Source: Chlamydomonas sphaeroides
Taxonomy: Eukaryota > Chlorophyta > Chlorophyceae > Chlamydomonadales > Chlamydomonadaceae
Direction: 5' to 3'
Assembly (NCBI GenBank): GCA_001662425.1
Contig: BDDC01001398.1
Coordinates: 1 to 25,511, forward strand
DNA length: 25,511 nt
This document shows, piece by piece, positions 1 through 10,900 of the stretch (the stretch's first letter is position 1; each line of letters starts with the position of its first letter). A model generated the notes under the pieces. That model made no database searches. It was not told where the DNA came from and saw only the letters and a program-made list of their open reading frames with translations. The translations under genes were made by a program, and so were the position numbers.

Positions 1-68
1 CACCGAGGCATGTGCCGCACCGAGGCATGTGCCGCACCGAGGCATGTGCCGCACCGAGGCATGTGCCG
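1..68. repeat. 17-bp tandem repeat, 4 copies
   Basis: Four perfect head-to-tail copies of CACCGAGGCATGTGCCG fill positions 1-68. The array probably extends left of the window. It lies in what is best read as an intron ahead of the exon at 338 of the mechanosensitive channel gene. The rest of 69-337 is C-rich and pyrimidine-biased, ending in the acceptor CACCAG. Confidence 0.9.
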
Positions 69-337
69 AGGCACCGGGCCTGCGGTCGCGGCTCGAGGCG
101 GGACCAGGGGCTGCCTGCGGCTCGGCCCCCTGCCCCCCACGCCTGACCCCGCTGCCCGCCACCACCCTGCTGCTGCCGCCCCTTGCCGCGATCGAGGGTC
201 TCCCGCCCACCGTACTTGCACCACCCCCGCTTGCTCTTCCGCGCCTCGCCCTCACTCCGCGCCCGCGCCCTTGCCAACCACGCATCCCTCACGCCCTCAC
301 CCCACCTCCGCCCCTCCCCCTCCTCACCCAACACCAG

Positions 338-3300
338 CTCCGCGCCGCCGCCGAGGGCGGCTCCGTGGTGGACGAGGTCACCAGCAAGACGGAGGCCAAG
401 CGGCTGGCCTTCTACCTGCACATGAACGTGCTGGGCATGACGGACCTGGCAGGGCGCAAGTGAGGGCCCGGCAGGGTGGAGGGGGCAGCAGGGCTGCTGC
501 TGGGCCGTCGGGCTAGGCGGCAAGCCGGGAACGAAGTGGTTTGGGACGGGACGACCATCCAACTCGATGGGCTGAATCGACTGCATCGACTGAAGTGCGA
601 TGCGACGGCTGCGGCTCCCCCGCTGCCGCAGGTACCTGGTGGTCAAGGACTTTGAGCCGTTCTTCGGCTCGCCCGAGGAGGTGCGGCGCGGCGGGGCTTC
701 TTCCTACTCGGGGGGAGAGAGGGGAAAGCGGAGGGAGGCCCCTGCTCCCGCCGTGTCGCGGCGCGGCGCATGGCTCAGCGACTGCGTAGCGCCAACTCCC
801 GCCACCTGTCATTGCTGCTGCGGATGTTGCGGCCGCAGGTGCGCGAGGCGTTCCAGGTGTTTGACACGGACGGCGACGGCCGCATCAGCCTGCAGAACAT
901 GGTGGACACGGTGGTGCGCATCTACAAGGCGAGTGGCGGGAATGCTATGCGTCTAGCGAAGTGCAAATGATGTCTGTGTACACACGTACACATACGTTGT
1001 ATGCAAGGCGAGCGGCGCGGATGCCGGTGTGGGATGCACGTAGGGTGAAGCCATCGCACCCGCTTGGCCGTGGACTGGGGTTGTAACAGCCATGTGGAAG
1101 CCACAAGAGAGTCAGAGCGTGGGGTCTTGGGCGCTATGAACTTCCCCCACACCTGCCGGCTGGCATCCGCCGGGGGCCCCACGGCAGCTCACTGTGAGCC
1201 TTTGCGTTTATTGATCAGCTCCTCACATGGCCCACACCACCCTTATGAATATCTTGCCCTTCCTGCGCGATCGTTCCCGCAGGAGCGCAAGAAGCTGGCG
1301 CTGACGCTGCAGGTAGGGTTGAGGCCCTGGGTGCGCCGGCGCCAGAGCAGCGGCAGCAGGCCCTGCACGCGCCACGACAAGCATTGCCAAGGCCGGGGCA
1401 CACGCAAAGCGCCGCCGCCCGGCACCGCTGCTATCGGAGCACGTGCTCACGCGCAAGCGCAAGTGCATGGCCCCGGCGCTGCGCACCGGCGCCGGCGCCG
1501 CCCTGCCCCACGACCTGGATAACTACCCCGGTGCCGCCGCCGCCGGCGCCCATGCGGCGACACGCGCCCACCCACCCAACCGCCCAACCGCCCCACCAAC
1601 CGACCACCCCAGGACACCCGCACCGTGGTGGCCAAGCTGGAGGCGGTGGTGGGCGTGGTGCTGCACATCATCTTCGGCATCTGCTACCTCGCCATCTGGC
1701 AGGTGCGGATCAGGCGGGCCGCCGTTCGAACGGCCCCGGGCCCACTGAGCCCACTGGGCGAGTGCGCAGCGAGCCCCGCTGCCTGCGCGGCCCGCCTCAG
1801 CCTCCTGCTGGCGCACTGCAGCATGCGCCTATGCCTGCCAGCCTGCCTGCCTGTCTGCCTGCCTGCCTGTGGTGCCAAGACGTGCTGGGCCGATGTGTGC
1901 TGCCGAGCCGCGCCGCACCCCCGCACACACCTCGGCTGCCTGCCTGCCTGCCTGCCTGCTGACAAGCCCTGCTCCCTGCCGCCCCCAGGTTAGCGTCAAG
2001 GAGCTGTACATCACCTTCTCCTCCATGGCGCTGGCCTTTGGTGAGCGCGGGGAGGGGCAGGCACGGCAGCAGTCTCCAGCAGCAGCGGGTGAGGGCTAGC
2101 CGCCGCCGCAAGCGTGCAAGGGGCTAGTGGTGGCGCGGTGCCGCAGGACAGCATGTCACATGTGGGGCTCGGGCTGGGAGGTGGAGGCTGGGGGCTCCCT
2201 GGGTCAGCGGGAGGCTAGTCTCCGCAGCGAGGGCTCAGCGGGTCCACCAGGGGCCACAGCGGCCGCCTGGTAGCCTGCGCCGCCCGGCATGTAGCCGGAG
2301 CGCCGCCGAGGATCGAGGGAGCTAGCCAAGGCATGCCGCCCACCCACCCAACCACCCCCTTCCCCGCCCAACGCAGCCTTCGTGTTCGGCAACTCGCTGC
2401 GCGGCGTGTACGAGTCGGTGCTGTTCCTGTTCGTGGTGCACCCCTTCGACGTGAGTGGGGGGGGCGAGGGTTCCGGCGCGGTCCGCTTCCGGGTGCTGGG
2501 CTCTGCTCCGCGCTCCGGGTTGATTCCGGCGCTGCCACCATGACCTTGGAACACGAGCTAGCAGTGCCGGGCTCGGCGCTGTGCGTCCCTGTGGGCCCCC
2601 CTGTGGGCAGCAGCACCTGCCCCACTCCGCGTCTGCTGCGCTGTGCTTGTGCCTGTCTCTGTGCCCCGTCGTACGGCGTACGGCAGGTGGGCGACTGGAT
2701 CCTGCTGGCCAACGGCGACATGGTCAAGGTGGAGGAGATCGCGCTGCTGTTCTGCTCCTTCCTCAAGGGCGACGGCCGCCGGCTGTACTACCCCAACAGC
2801 AAGCTGCTCACCGAGCCCATCATCAACGTCAGCAGGCGAGGGCGGCCGTGCGTTCTTGTAGCGTGGGCACGGGGTGCTTGCTTGCCGGACGCGTTACCGG
2901 ACGCGTTACCGGACGCGTTACCGGACGCGTTACCGGACGCGTCACTGGACGCGTGTCACCGGAAGCGCCGCTCCACTTGTTGGCCAGTAAGGCCCGCGGA
3001 AGTTCACCTTGCACAGTCGACGAGAATGAGTGCGGCCGCGACCACTTTCTTCGGCCTTTCCTCGGCCGGGCGGCGGCGGAGCGGTGCTGGCCCGGCCTAG
3101 CCGGCAGGGGCTGGTGGGGGGGCAGGTGTGCACTGGCCGCCAGGCACAAGGCGCATGCCGCGATCCTGCCTGCCCCCCCACACCTGCCCCTTGGCCCTGC
3201 CGCCTGCCCCCCCAACCCACACACACACACGTGGGGTTCTGTTCTGCCTGACACTGGAACACACACGACCGATGCGTCACCAACCCAGGGCGTGCCGCGC

Positions 3301-5132
3301 GGGTCGTGCTTACCGCATGTTGCCTACTTCTGCACACACAGGTCGGAGACGTTCTGGGACTCGGGCGTGCTCCTGGTGGACATCACCACGCCCGGCTCGG
3401 TGAGAGGCGGCTGGGGATGGGCGAGAGGGGCGGAGGGGGCCTCGCGCGGCGCACGACGCCATGGCAGTGCGCTGCTGGGCAAGGTGGTCGCCGCCGAGCT
3501 GATTGCGCCGCCGCCGGCTCAAGCCGACCCACTTTCAGCAGCCATGGCTGCCGCCCGCGAAGACTTGCATTGGCTTTATACGAATTCTCATGCTTTCCAT
3601 CCCGTCAACATCCAGCATCATCCAGTAGTATCGTCTTTGTTAAACTCTGTGCCGCCGCTGCCCGTGACCGCAGGTGCTGGACGCCGCGGAGCAGAAGCTC
3701 AAGCGCTTCCTGGCGGACAACCCCAAGCAGTACACGGGCAGCGCAGGTGCGGCCGGCGGGCAGGGAGGCAGGGAGCGGCGCGTGGGGCTGGGCAGGCGAC
3801 AGGAGGCTGGCTGGGGCTGAGCTGCAAAGAGGCACATGCGGCGCGCGGGGCGTGGCGGCAGTGGCTCTCAACGGCACAGGCCGCATCCTGTGCGTGGCGA
3901 GTTGAGGGTTGAGGTTTTTTTCTTGAATGGGAGAATCCGTGCGCAGCGGTGTGGGCGCACATCGCCAGGCGCAGGCACGACCCTGCCGCATGAGGAGCCC
4001 CACTTAGCAGCGGTGCCGGTGCGGGGCCGTTGCTCTTTCCCCCCGCTCTCGCAGTCCCCGTTTCGAGCGCCGCTCCGCCCCCCTCCCACTGGTTCGGAGA
4101 TTGCTGACGCGTTCGTAACACCAAACATGCGCCCCCTCCCTCCGCAGCGGTGCTGGCTCGCGCGCTGGCCAACCCGGCCAAGCTGCAGCTGACGGCCTTC
4201 TGGGAGTACTGCCACCCCGGGGAGGACGCGGGGCGCACGGGCAGGTGAGCTGAGGCGACCGGGCCCCAGGGTTCGTGCCTGCGGCATGGGGCTTCGCCGG
4301 GGTCTAGAGCCGAAGGGTGGCCAGGCAACGGCCGAGAGCGCCTACTCCGCGCAGCGGCCCCCCAGCAGCTAGCTCTGGCGCCGGCACCTCGCTGCCTCGG
4401 GGGCTGCAGCCGCTGCTGCCGTTTCGTTGCCAATGGGGGCGGCCAGGCAGCATGGGTCGCATGCGGCCGTGGGCGCCATACTGCCGGGGTTGCCAGTCTC
4501 GCTACCGGTGGTAAGCAGTAGATGGATGCACGTCTGCCCTGCCAGCAATCGAGCGCGCCAAGTGGGTCTCTCACCTACGCTCGCTCGGTGCCCCCTCCCC
4601 TGCTGCGGATGTGTCGTTGGTGCGGGACTGCAGGTGGCGCAGCAAGGCGCTGCTGGCGCTGGCGGCGGCGCTGGAGGCGGGCGGTGTGGGCTTCACGCTC
4701 CCCGCGATGAAGGTGGGCGGCCAGTGTCGCGATACCCCCCCCCCACACACACGTGCTTACTCGCGGGGGCCAGTGTCGCGATTCCCCCCACACACGTGCT
4801 TACTAAATGTTACCTATTTGTGAACACACCGCAGCCCGCTACTGCGGCCAGTGAGCCACCTGCCCCTTACCGCTGCCGAGGCCGCTCCTGAGGCCATTGC
4901 AAGTGCCGTCCTGCTGAGCCCGCTCCCTCGCGCCTGCTGTCTGCTGTGGCCGCAGGGCGGCCCCTACGGCCGCGAGGCGGCGGCGCTGGGCATGCTGTCG
5001 GCGGAGTTCGAGTCGGGCGGCACTGCGGCGGGCGGCGGCGGCGGCGGGCCGGCGGCGCCAAAGGTGGCCAGCAACGCCACCGCCTCGGCGGCCGTCGCGA
5101 GCGGCATCACAGCGGGCGCGGTGGTTTTGTGA
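338..5132 (+). CDS. EF-hand mechanosensitive ion channel, MscS/MSL family (3' part, 13 exons)
   Basis: Tension-gated membrane channel of the MscS-like (plant MSL) family; the 5' end is outside the window. Exons: 338-459, 632-680, 839-928, 1283-1312, 1613-1702, 1989-2040, 2377-2450, 2687-2835, 3342-3399, 3674-3746, 4148-4244, 4634-4712, 4956-5132. Together they give 1140 nt in one frame, 379 aa plus TGA. Fragment residues 58-87 hold an EF-hand (loop DTDGDGRISLQN). Then come ERKKLALTLQDTRT, which fits the plant MSL core, membrane segments near 107-127 and 130-146, and the pore helix and gate region (about 145-172; FVFGNSLRGVYES, then HPFDVGDW). The beta domain follows (YYPNSKLLTEPI, 203-214), then a cytosolic alpha/beta part ending in an Ala/Gly-rich tail. 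Introns after exons 3 and 8 have GC donors. Family assignment is strong from motif order; the membrane it sits in cannot be told without the N-terminus. Confidence 0.9.
1834..1965. repeat. CTGC-type tetranucleotide microsatellite
   Basis: Two runs of CCTG/CTGC tetranucleotides (about 1834-1868 and 1938-1962) sit in the channel gene's intron 1703-1988. They are a simple-sequence repeat with no coding value, although they open long antisense reading frames. Confidence 0.7.
2885..2956. repeat. 12-bp intronic minisatellite
   Basis: Four perfect copies of CCGGACGCGTTA (2885-2932) are followed by two diverged copies (2933-2944, 2945-2956). Each unit holds the palindrome ACGCGT. The array lies inside the GC-AG intron 2836-3341 of the channel gene. 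Confidence 0.9.
4719..4804. repeat. Imperfect direct duplication in intron
   Basis: A segment beginning GGCCAGTGTCGCGAT and ending ACGTGCTTACT occurs twice, at 4719-4761 and 4768-4804. The copies differ mainly in the length of the C-run and CA-run between those ends. It lies in the last intron (4713-4955) of the channel gene and looks like a local tandem duplication. Confidence 0.8.
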
Positions 5133-7926
5133 GTGCGCCTTGGGGTTGGGGTGCGGCAGGAGCTTGGGGCGTGGCCCCCCGGCGCTGGCTGTGTGTGGGC
5201 TGTGTGGGGTGGTGAGCACATGCGCGCGCAGGGGTGCAGCGCGCGTGGCGTTGCTGTGGCGCTGGCGCCACCCCCTCGGGTGATGCGCATCAGCGGGGGA
5301 CCACGCCGCCATGGTTGGCGCTGCGGAGGGTCTCGTGGCGGCCGGGCGGGGGCGCGGGGTCGTGACGACGCGCGCTGCTGCGGGCGCCGGCGCTGGCGGT
5401 GGCAGGGGCGCGCGGGGCGCGGCAGCGATGCCAGGGCGCTGGCGGACTCGCTAAGGTAGCGCGGGGGGGGAGGGGGGCGCATGGCGGGGTGCGTGCTGGC
5501 GCGCAAACGGCGTGGGGTCTTGCAGGCGGGGCTGTAGACAGGCGTCGGGGTGGCGTGTGGGGCCAGCGATGTGGTTGCCGTGCGGCAGCGGGGTGGCAGC
5601 GGCGCGTGGGCGGCGGTGGTGGCGGTGATGGCGGGCGCCGTGGCCTCGTGTGGGCTGTGCAGGGCGCCAGGGGTGTTGCCGATGGCGGCGGCTGGGCCCC
5701 TGCGCGGTGGGTCCGGGCCGGACCCCAAGAGTGAGAGAGTATGGTGCGAGCGGAGTGCTGTCAATGGAGCGAGAGCCGCATGGCAAGCCGGACGTGAGAG
5801 AGCTGGAGCCCGTGGGAGGCTAGGGGCGACGGGTGCGCGATGAGAGTCACACTTGTGGCGGGGTGGCGCGCAAGGCGGCGGGTAATCCATACGTAGCGGA
5901 AAGATAGCGCGGGTGGCAGCGAGCAACTTGGAGAGGCGACGCCGGCGCGGTGAGCGAATCAGGGAGCGCGTGTGGAAGAGTGCAGGAGCGGTCAGACGGC
6001 GAGGGTGGGTGGGTTGGCTGTGGCTGCCAGGGGGACAGAGGGCAGTGGAGGGCGGGTGGCGCAGTAGTGGCCGCTTTCTTTCTATGTATTGGCCGATAAC
6101 GCGATGGGACGGCGCTGTGGGGGAGGAATGGAGGCGAGGGGCTGATCGAGACACAGGCTGGGGGCATTGGGTTGGTGTTTAGGTGGCCCGCTGGCTGTGA
6201 AGGACGAACCCCGCTCAGCGGTGCGGCTGTGCTGTTGTCAGGTGTGGAGCACGGCCGGACACACCCGCTCCTCCCCGGCCTCACCCAGGAAGCCTCCCCG
6301 CCTCATGGCCATGGCCCACACGCGCCCAAGACAGCGCTCGGGCGCAAGCCCCATTCCACAGGTTCGCATCCGGTTGCGTCATGGGGTTGGGCCGGGCTGA
6401 TAGGCGCCAGTGGCAGTTACTTGGATTCCCCGGGGCGTAACTACCACCAGGTGAGTGAGCAGGCTGCTGCATGCCGCTGCTTCACTTCCCATGCATGCGT
6501 GTTCGCCTGCTTGGGCCCCTGTCGCATCAGTTATGAATGAAATGTCGGGTTTGCAAGATTGCAGGTACAGGTTCTCGACTTTGTCTGTTTGGTAAGCCCC
6601 GCAGCACCACGGGAGCCCCGAACACATACATTCCCGTCTCTGGCACCGCTGGCCCTCCTCAACAAGAACCGGCGCCAGGGCGACAGAGGGGCTTGCAGCA
6701 CCTGTTCCCAGACCCCCCTTGACAAAGTTGTCGCTTCGGTGGCGCACGCCGTACACGCCGTCAGAGGTCAGGGACGCACCCCCTACGCGCGAGGGCGCAC
6801 GGAGACGTGGTGGACTTCCTCACCCGACCCGAGCCAGGAGGCGAACGCTGATGTTCCGCCATGGAACGCAGCCGCTGGCCCCTTGCGGCCCCGCAGCGCG
6901 GCCTGGTGCCGGCTGCTGCCGGCGTTGCGGCGCACGGCCGCAGTCCGGCGCAGTCTGGCAGCCGATGGAGTCGTCCTGGCTTCCACGCTGGCTACAACGG
7001 AAAGCGGCTCGGGCTGTCACGGACAGGCCTGTCTGCTGGTAAATGCGGCCGTTGCAGCCGTCCGGACTCGCTAGCGGCGGCGTTGCGTGGCGGCATGCGT
7101 CGTGGGCTCGCGCAGCGCCAGGCACTGCTGCAGAGGCCCTCCGCGAGCAGGGCGACGGCCACCTTATCTCGCGTGTGCTTCGCAGCTGACGCGCCGAGAC
7201 GGGCCAGCGCGCGACGAGAGGCGGGGGCACCAGCGGCGCTTGTTGAAAACCTCTTTGGGCAGCCCTGCTTGGGCCCGGGTCTCTAGCCTGATTCGGCCAC
7301 CCCAAGAGCCAGCGCCCTGCGGCGCGTACGCCGTCGCCAACTGCCAACGCCCAACCCCGTCGGTTGCATGATCTCTGCAAATCCCAACTACCAGACTCCC
7401 CACCACACCACGTCCGCTCGTTGTGGCTAGCTTGCGCCTTGGTGACGGCTGCCCTCAGGCACCCAGGAATCCCTCCCATGCCTCGCATCGCCCCGCAGGA
7501 CCGACGGCGCCGCGGGGGCTGCCGAGAGACTCCCCTGCTGTGCCCAAACCGCGCCGCAGCTAGTACGGGCCCTGCCCGCCGCCTCGCGGCGATCAATCCC
7601 CAGTTATGCGACCACAGGAATGCCAGCCCAGAAAGATGAGTGCTGGAACAAGGATAAGACTCAAACGGCTCATAAAGCAAAGAAGAGAAGAAAGAAGCGC
7701 ACGGCCCCGGGCAGAGGCAGGGGCACGTGCCGGGCAGCACGCACCCGTGTACGGCATGTCCGTACACCGTCGCCGCCTATACGGTCCAGCTACGGACCTG
7801 CCGTACGTAGTGGTATCCGTAACACGCTCGAGTACGGAATGTGACCCTCTGCCGTACGAGGGCACAGGGTCACGGGCAGAAGCTCTGCCATGTCACAGTA
7901 AAGGCGGCTGCCTTGTCAGGAGGCGC
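5133..7926. other. Convergent intergenic region, no confident gene
   Basis: This 2.8-kb stretch separates the channel gene (+) from the FAS1/HRGP gene (-) and must hold both 3' UTRs. Positions 5133-6170 are extremely G-rich on the + strand, which creates a long open antisense frame of proline-rich, low-complexity character. No TGTAA poly(A) signal, the usual volvocine one, was found for either gene here. Splice-like sites around 6240-6600 and a TACGG-rich block at 7747-7859 are treated under findings. Confidence 0.6.
7747..7859. repeat. Cluster of TACGG/CCGTA inverted repeats
   Basis: About 110 bp contain eight TACGG or CCGTA pentamers. They include the perfect inverted repeat GTGTACGG-CATGT-CCGTACAC at 7747-7767 and a second pairing TACGG...CCGTA near 7792-7806. 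The cluster lies 70-180 bp downstream of the FAS1/HRGP stop codon, so it probably falls in that gene's 3' UTR or a small repeat element. No function is assigned. Confidence 0.65.
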
Positions 7927-10900
7927 CTAGCGGCCCTCAGCCCCAGGTTGCGCCGCTGGCTGCTCCGTTGGCTGCGCCGCTGGCTGCTCCGCGGGAACCT
8001 CGACTGCCGGCGGCGGTGGCGGTGGCGACTCTGACGGCGGCGGCGGCGACGGAACCAGCGGCGGCGGCGACGGCGGCGGCGGGAACGGCGGCGGCGACGG
8101 GGACGGCGGCGACGGGGACGGCGGTAGCGACGGGGACGGCGGCGGCGGGGGCGGCGGCGGAGGCGAGGGCGGGGTCGGGGGCAGGACCGGCGGCCTCCGC
8201 GGCGGCCGCGGCGGGCGGGACGGCGACGGGCTCGGCGGCTCCGGGCTGGGCGGCAGCGGGTTCTGTCGGTAGGGGAAAGCGGGCAATGGGAAGCCGTCAG
8301 CAGCCATGCTTAATGGGACCTTGTGAAACAGCCACTCTGGTCATGGAGTTTGCTGCATAAGCCGCTCCCTGCAAGCGCCCAATCCACGAGCCCCCAGGCA
8401 GACGGCCCAAAACACTCACCCGCGGCGGCCGGCGAGGCGGCCTCGGCGGCGGCGACGGCGGCGGCGGCGGGACGGGGCTGGGCGGCTTGCCGGGCTTCTT
8501 CGGCGGCCGCGGCGGCGGGCTGGGCGGCTCCGGCGAGGGAGGCAGCCTGAGAAGGCAAAAGCAACGAGGCACGGCGGCGCGAAGGGGCGAGGCGTGAGGC
8601 GCAGCTGGCGCAGGGCCCAAGGGGCGCGACAGTTGTGCGCTGCGCAGCTGGCATAGGGCAGCTGCAGCTGTGGCTGCGGCTGCGGCTAGGGTCCCGAGCG
8701 CTCGCGCTGCCCTGGGCTGCGCACGCGGCACTGCAGGCGCACCGGCCACCACTCGGGGCTGTAGCGGGCAGCGCCGTTGCGTGAGGCCCGCTGCCATGGC
8801 TGCAGAGAGCACACCCCGCTCAGCGGCTCAAACGCCAAGCGCCGGGCGCGCGGTGGAGCTGACAGGAGCCTGGCGGTTGCAGCCAACCGCCAACCGCCAA
8901 CCGCCAACCGCCAACCGGCGCCAGCTGCAGCGCAGCGCGTGACGCACCTGGGAGGCCGGGGCGGTCTGGGGCTGGGCGGCGGTCCGAGCGGCGGCCTCGG
9001 GTTGCGCGGCGGCCTGCGGCGCGGCCGGGGCAGAGGTGGAGGGGGGTGCGTCAGGCTTCAGGGTCCTGCGGCTTCAGTCTGGCCGTAGCCGGGTGTCATA
9101 ATCGCGGTGCAGTCGGGGGACAGCTGCAGCTGCACTATAGTCTATGTAAGCGTCTATGTCTGTGGCAGCTGTGGGCTGAGCAGCCGCGCGGCTGCCTTTC
9201 TACTGCAACGCGCACGGGCACACCATTGACATCACGAGGCAGGGTTGCGACCCACGGGTCGCTGTGGCGCCCTCGCCCCTCACCTGGGCGGCTTGGGCGG
9301 CTCCGGCGGCGTGAAGGGCTCGGGGCTCGGCGGCCGCGGCTTGCGAGGCGGCCGCGGCGGCGACGGCGGCGGCGATGGCGGGGGGCTGGGCGGCCGGCGC
9401 GGCCGTGGCGGCGACGGCGGCGTCGGGGGGCTGGGCGGCCGGCGCGGTGGCCGAGGCGGCCGTGGCGGCGACGGTGGGTCAGGCGGCGGCGCGGGCGGGC
9501 TGGGCGGCTCAGGTGGGGGCGCGGGCGGGGAAGAGGGAGGGCTGGGGTTTGGCGAGGGTGGTGTCGGTGGGGATGGCGGCGCCGGGCTCGGCGGCGGCGA
9601 CGGGTGTGGCGGGGGAGAGGGGTACGAGGGCGGGGCTGGCGGCGGCGACGGCGGCTCTGGCGGCGACGGAGGGTATGGCGGCGGCGCTGGGGGCGACGGT
9701 GGCATCGGGGGGTAGCCCGGCGGGAACGGGGGCGCGACGCTGTAGTACGGCGGCGGCACGCTACCGGGCGTCAGCACCGGCACCGGCACCGGCGTCGGCG
9801 AGGACGGCGGAGTCGGCGTCGGCGGTGGCGGCGGGGATGGCGGCAGCGGGGATGGCGGCGGCGGTGGCGGCGGGGATGGCGGCGGCGGTGAGGGCGCCAG
9901 TGGCGGTGGGGATGGCGGCGGCGGGGACACCTGCGGGTTGGACAAGGGCAGTCGGGCCGCCTCCGTGTCAGCGCCGGCAGCCGCAACGACGAGCTTCGAA
10001 GGGAACCTCGGCGGCGGGTTCCCCTGCAAGCTGCCCGCGGCAGCCCCTGACGCGTAAGCAGGGGTGCCGTCCTACCCGCCACACGTGCAGTGATTGCCTA
10101 AAGTCAATCGCAGCCCTGGTCGCGAGCCTAGCGCGGCCCGGTCACGGCCATGCGCTGGGCCAATCGAACGGAGCGCATGGCACCGCCAACGGCCAACCGC
10201 CAACCGCCTCGACGCTGCGCAGCCCTCCGTAAGCGCTCTGCCCCATCCGCGCAGCCCCGCACACGCTGTGGGTGCGGCACCACCTCCACACCACACCGTA
10301 TTCGGGCAAACCGGGCTCACCGTTTGCTCCGGCACCACCTCCTGACTGCTGCGCCGGCGCGCCGCATCGCCTCGCGCCTCCTCCTCCTCGCCGCCGTCCT
10401 GCGCGGAGCTGCCGTAGGCCACCAGGTACGCGTCCTCGGCCTGGCCCTGCCAGCCGCCCAGGCCCTTGGTGGCGTCCTGCTCCTCCTCCCCCTCCGCGAC
10501 GGCGGCCCCGTAGCCTTCGCGGTTGCCGCGCTCAGCCGCATCCAGCGACAGCGCCAGCACGTCCTCGACCCCAAACGGCAGCAGCACCGCGTCCACGACA
10601 TGAACCACGGCCTGGGGCGGGGAAGAGGCGAGGGGCGGGAGGGGGCGGTCAGCGTGTGTTCAAGTGCCAGCGTGTGTGACAGGCGGGGTCCAGCGGGCCA
10701 CTCGAGCGCTGCTGCAGACCACCCGGCCACTGCCGCGGCCTAACCTCCAGCGACCCTAGGAGTGCACTCCACCCCTTGAGAGCTGCAAGCAACAGGTGGC
10801 TTAAACGGCCTAGGCACGGGGCTCCAGGTGCCGCATGCGCCATTCCGAGCCGCAGCGCCCTCACCCCGCGCCACACGCCGGGCTCAGCCCGAGCCGAGCC

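Noticed and set aside
4964..6154. Long - strand open frame (396 codons), Pro/Arg/Ala-rich
   Set aside because: It runs antisense through the last channel exon into G-rich DNA. Its Pro content is what C-runs on the opposite strand give, and no signal peptide, domain or splice context supports it.
6820..7767. - strand open frame of 315 codons
   Set aside because: Composition looks random (Arg/Ala/Cys-rich), with no recognisable domain. Long open frames are common by chance at this GC content, and several + strand frames overlap it.
9139..9149. TGTAA on the + strand as a poly(A) signal for the channel gene
   Set aside because: It is 4 kb past the channel stop codon and inside an intron of the opposite-strand FAS1/HRGP gene.
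9046..10232. + strand Arg/Gly/Ala-rich frames (280 codons and more)
   Set aside because: They are the antisense of the Pro-rich exon 9284-10023. The - strand has matching splice sites and a signal-peptide-to-FAS1 frame; the + strand has none.
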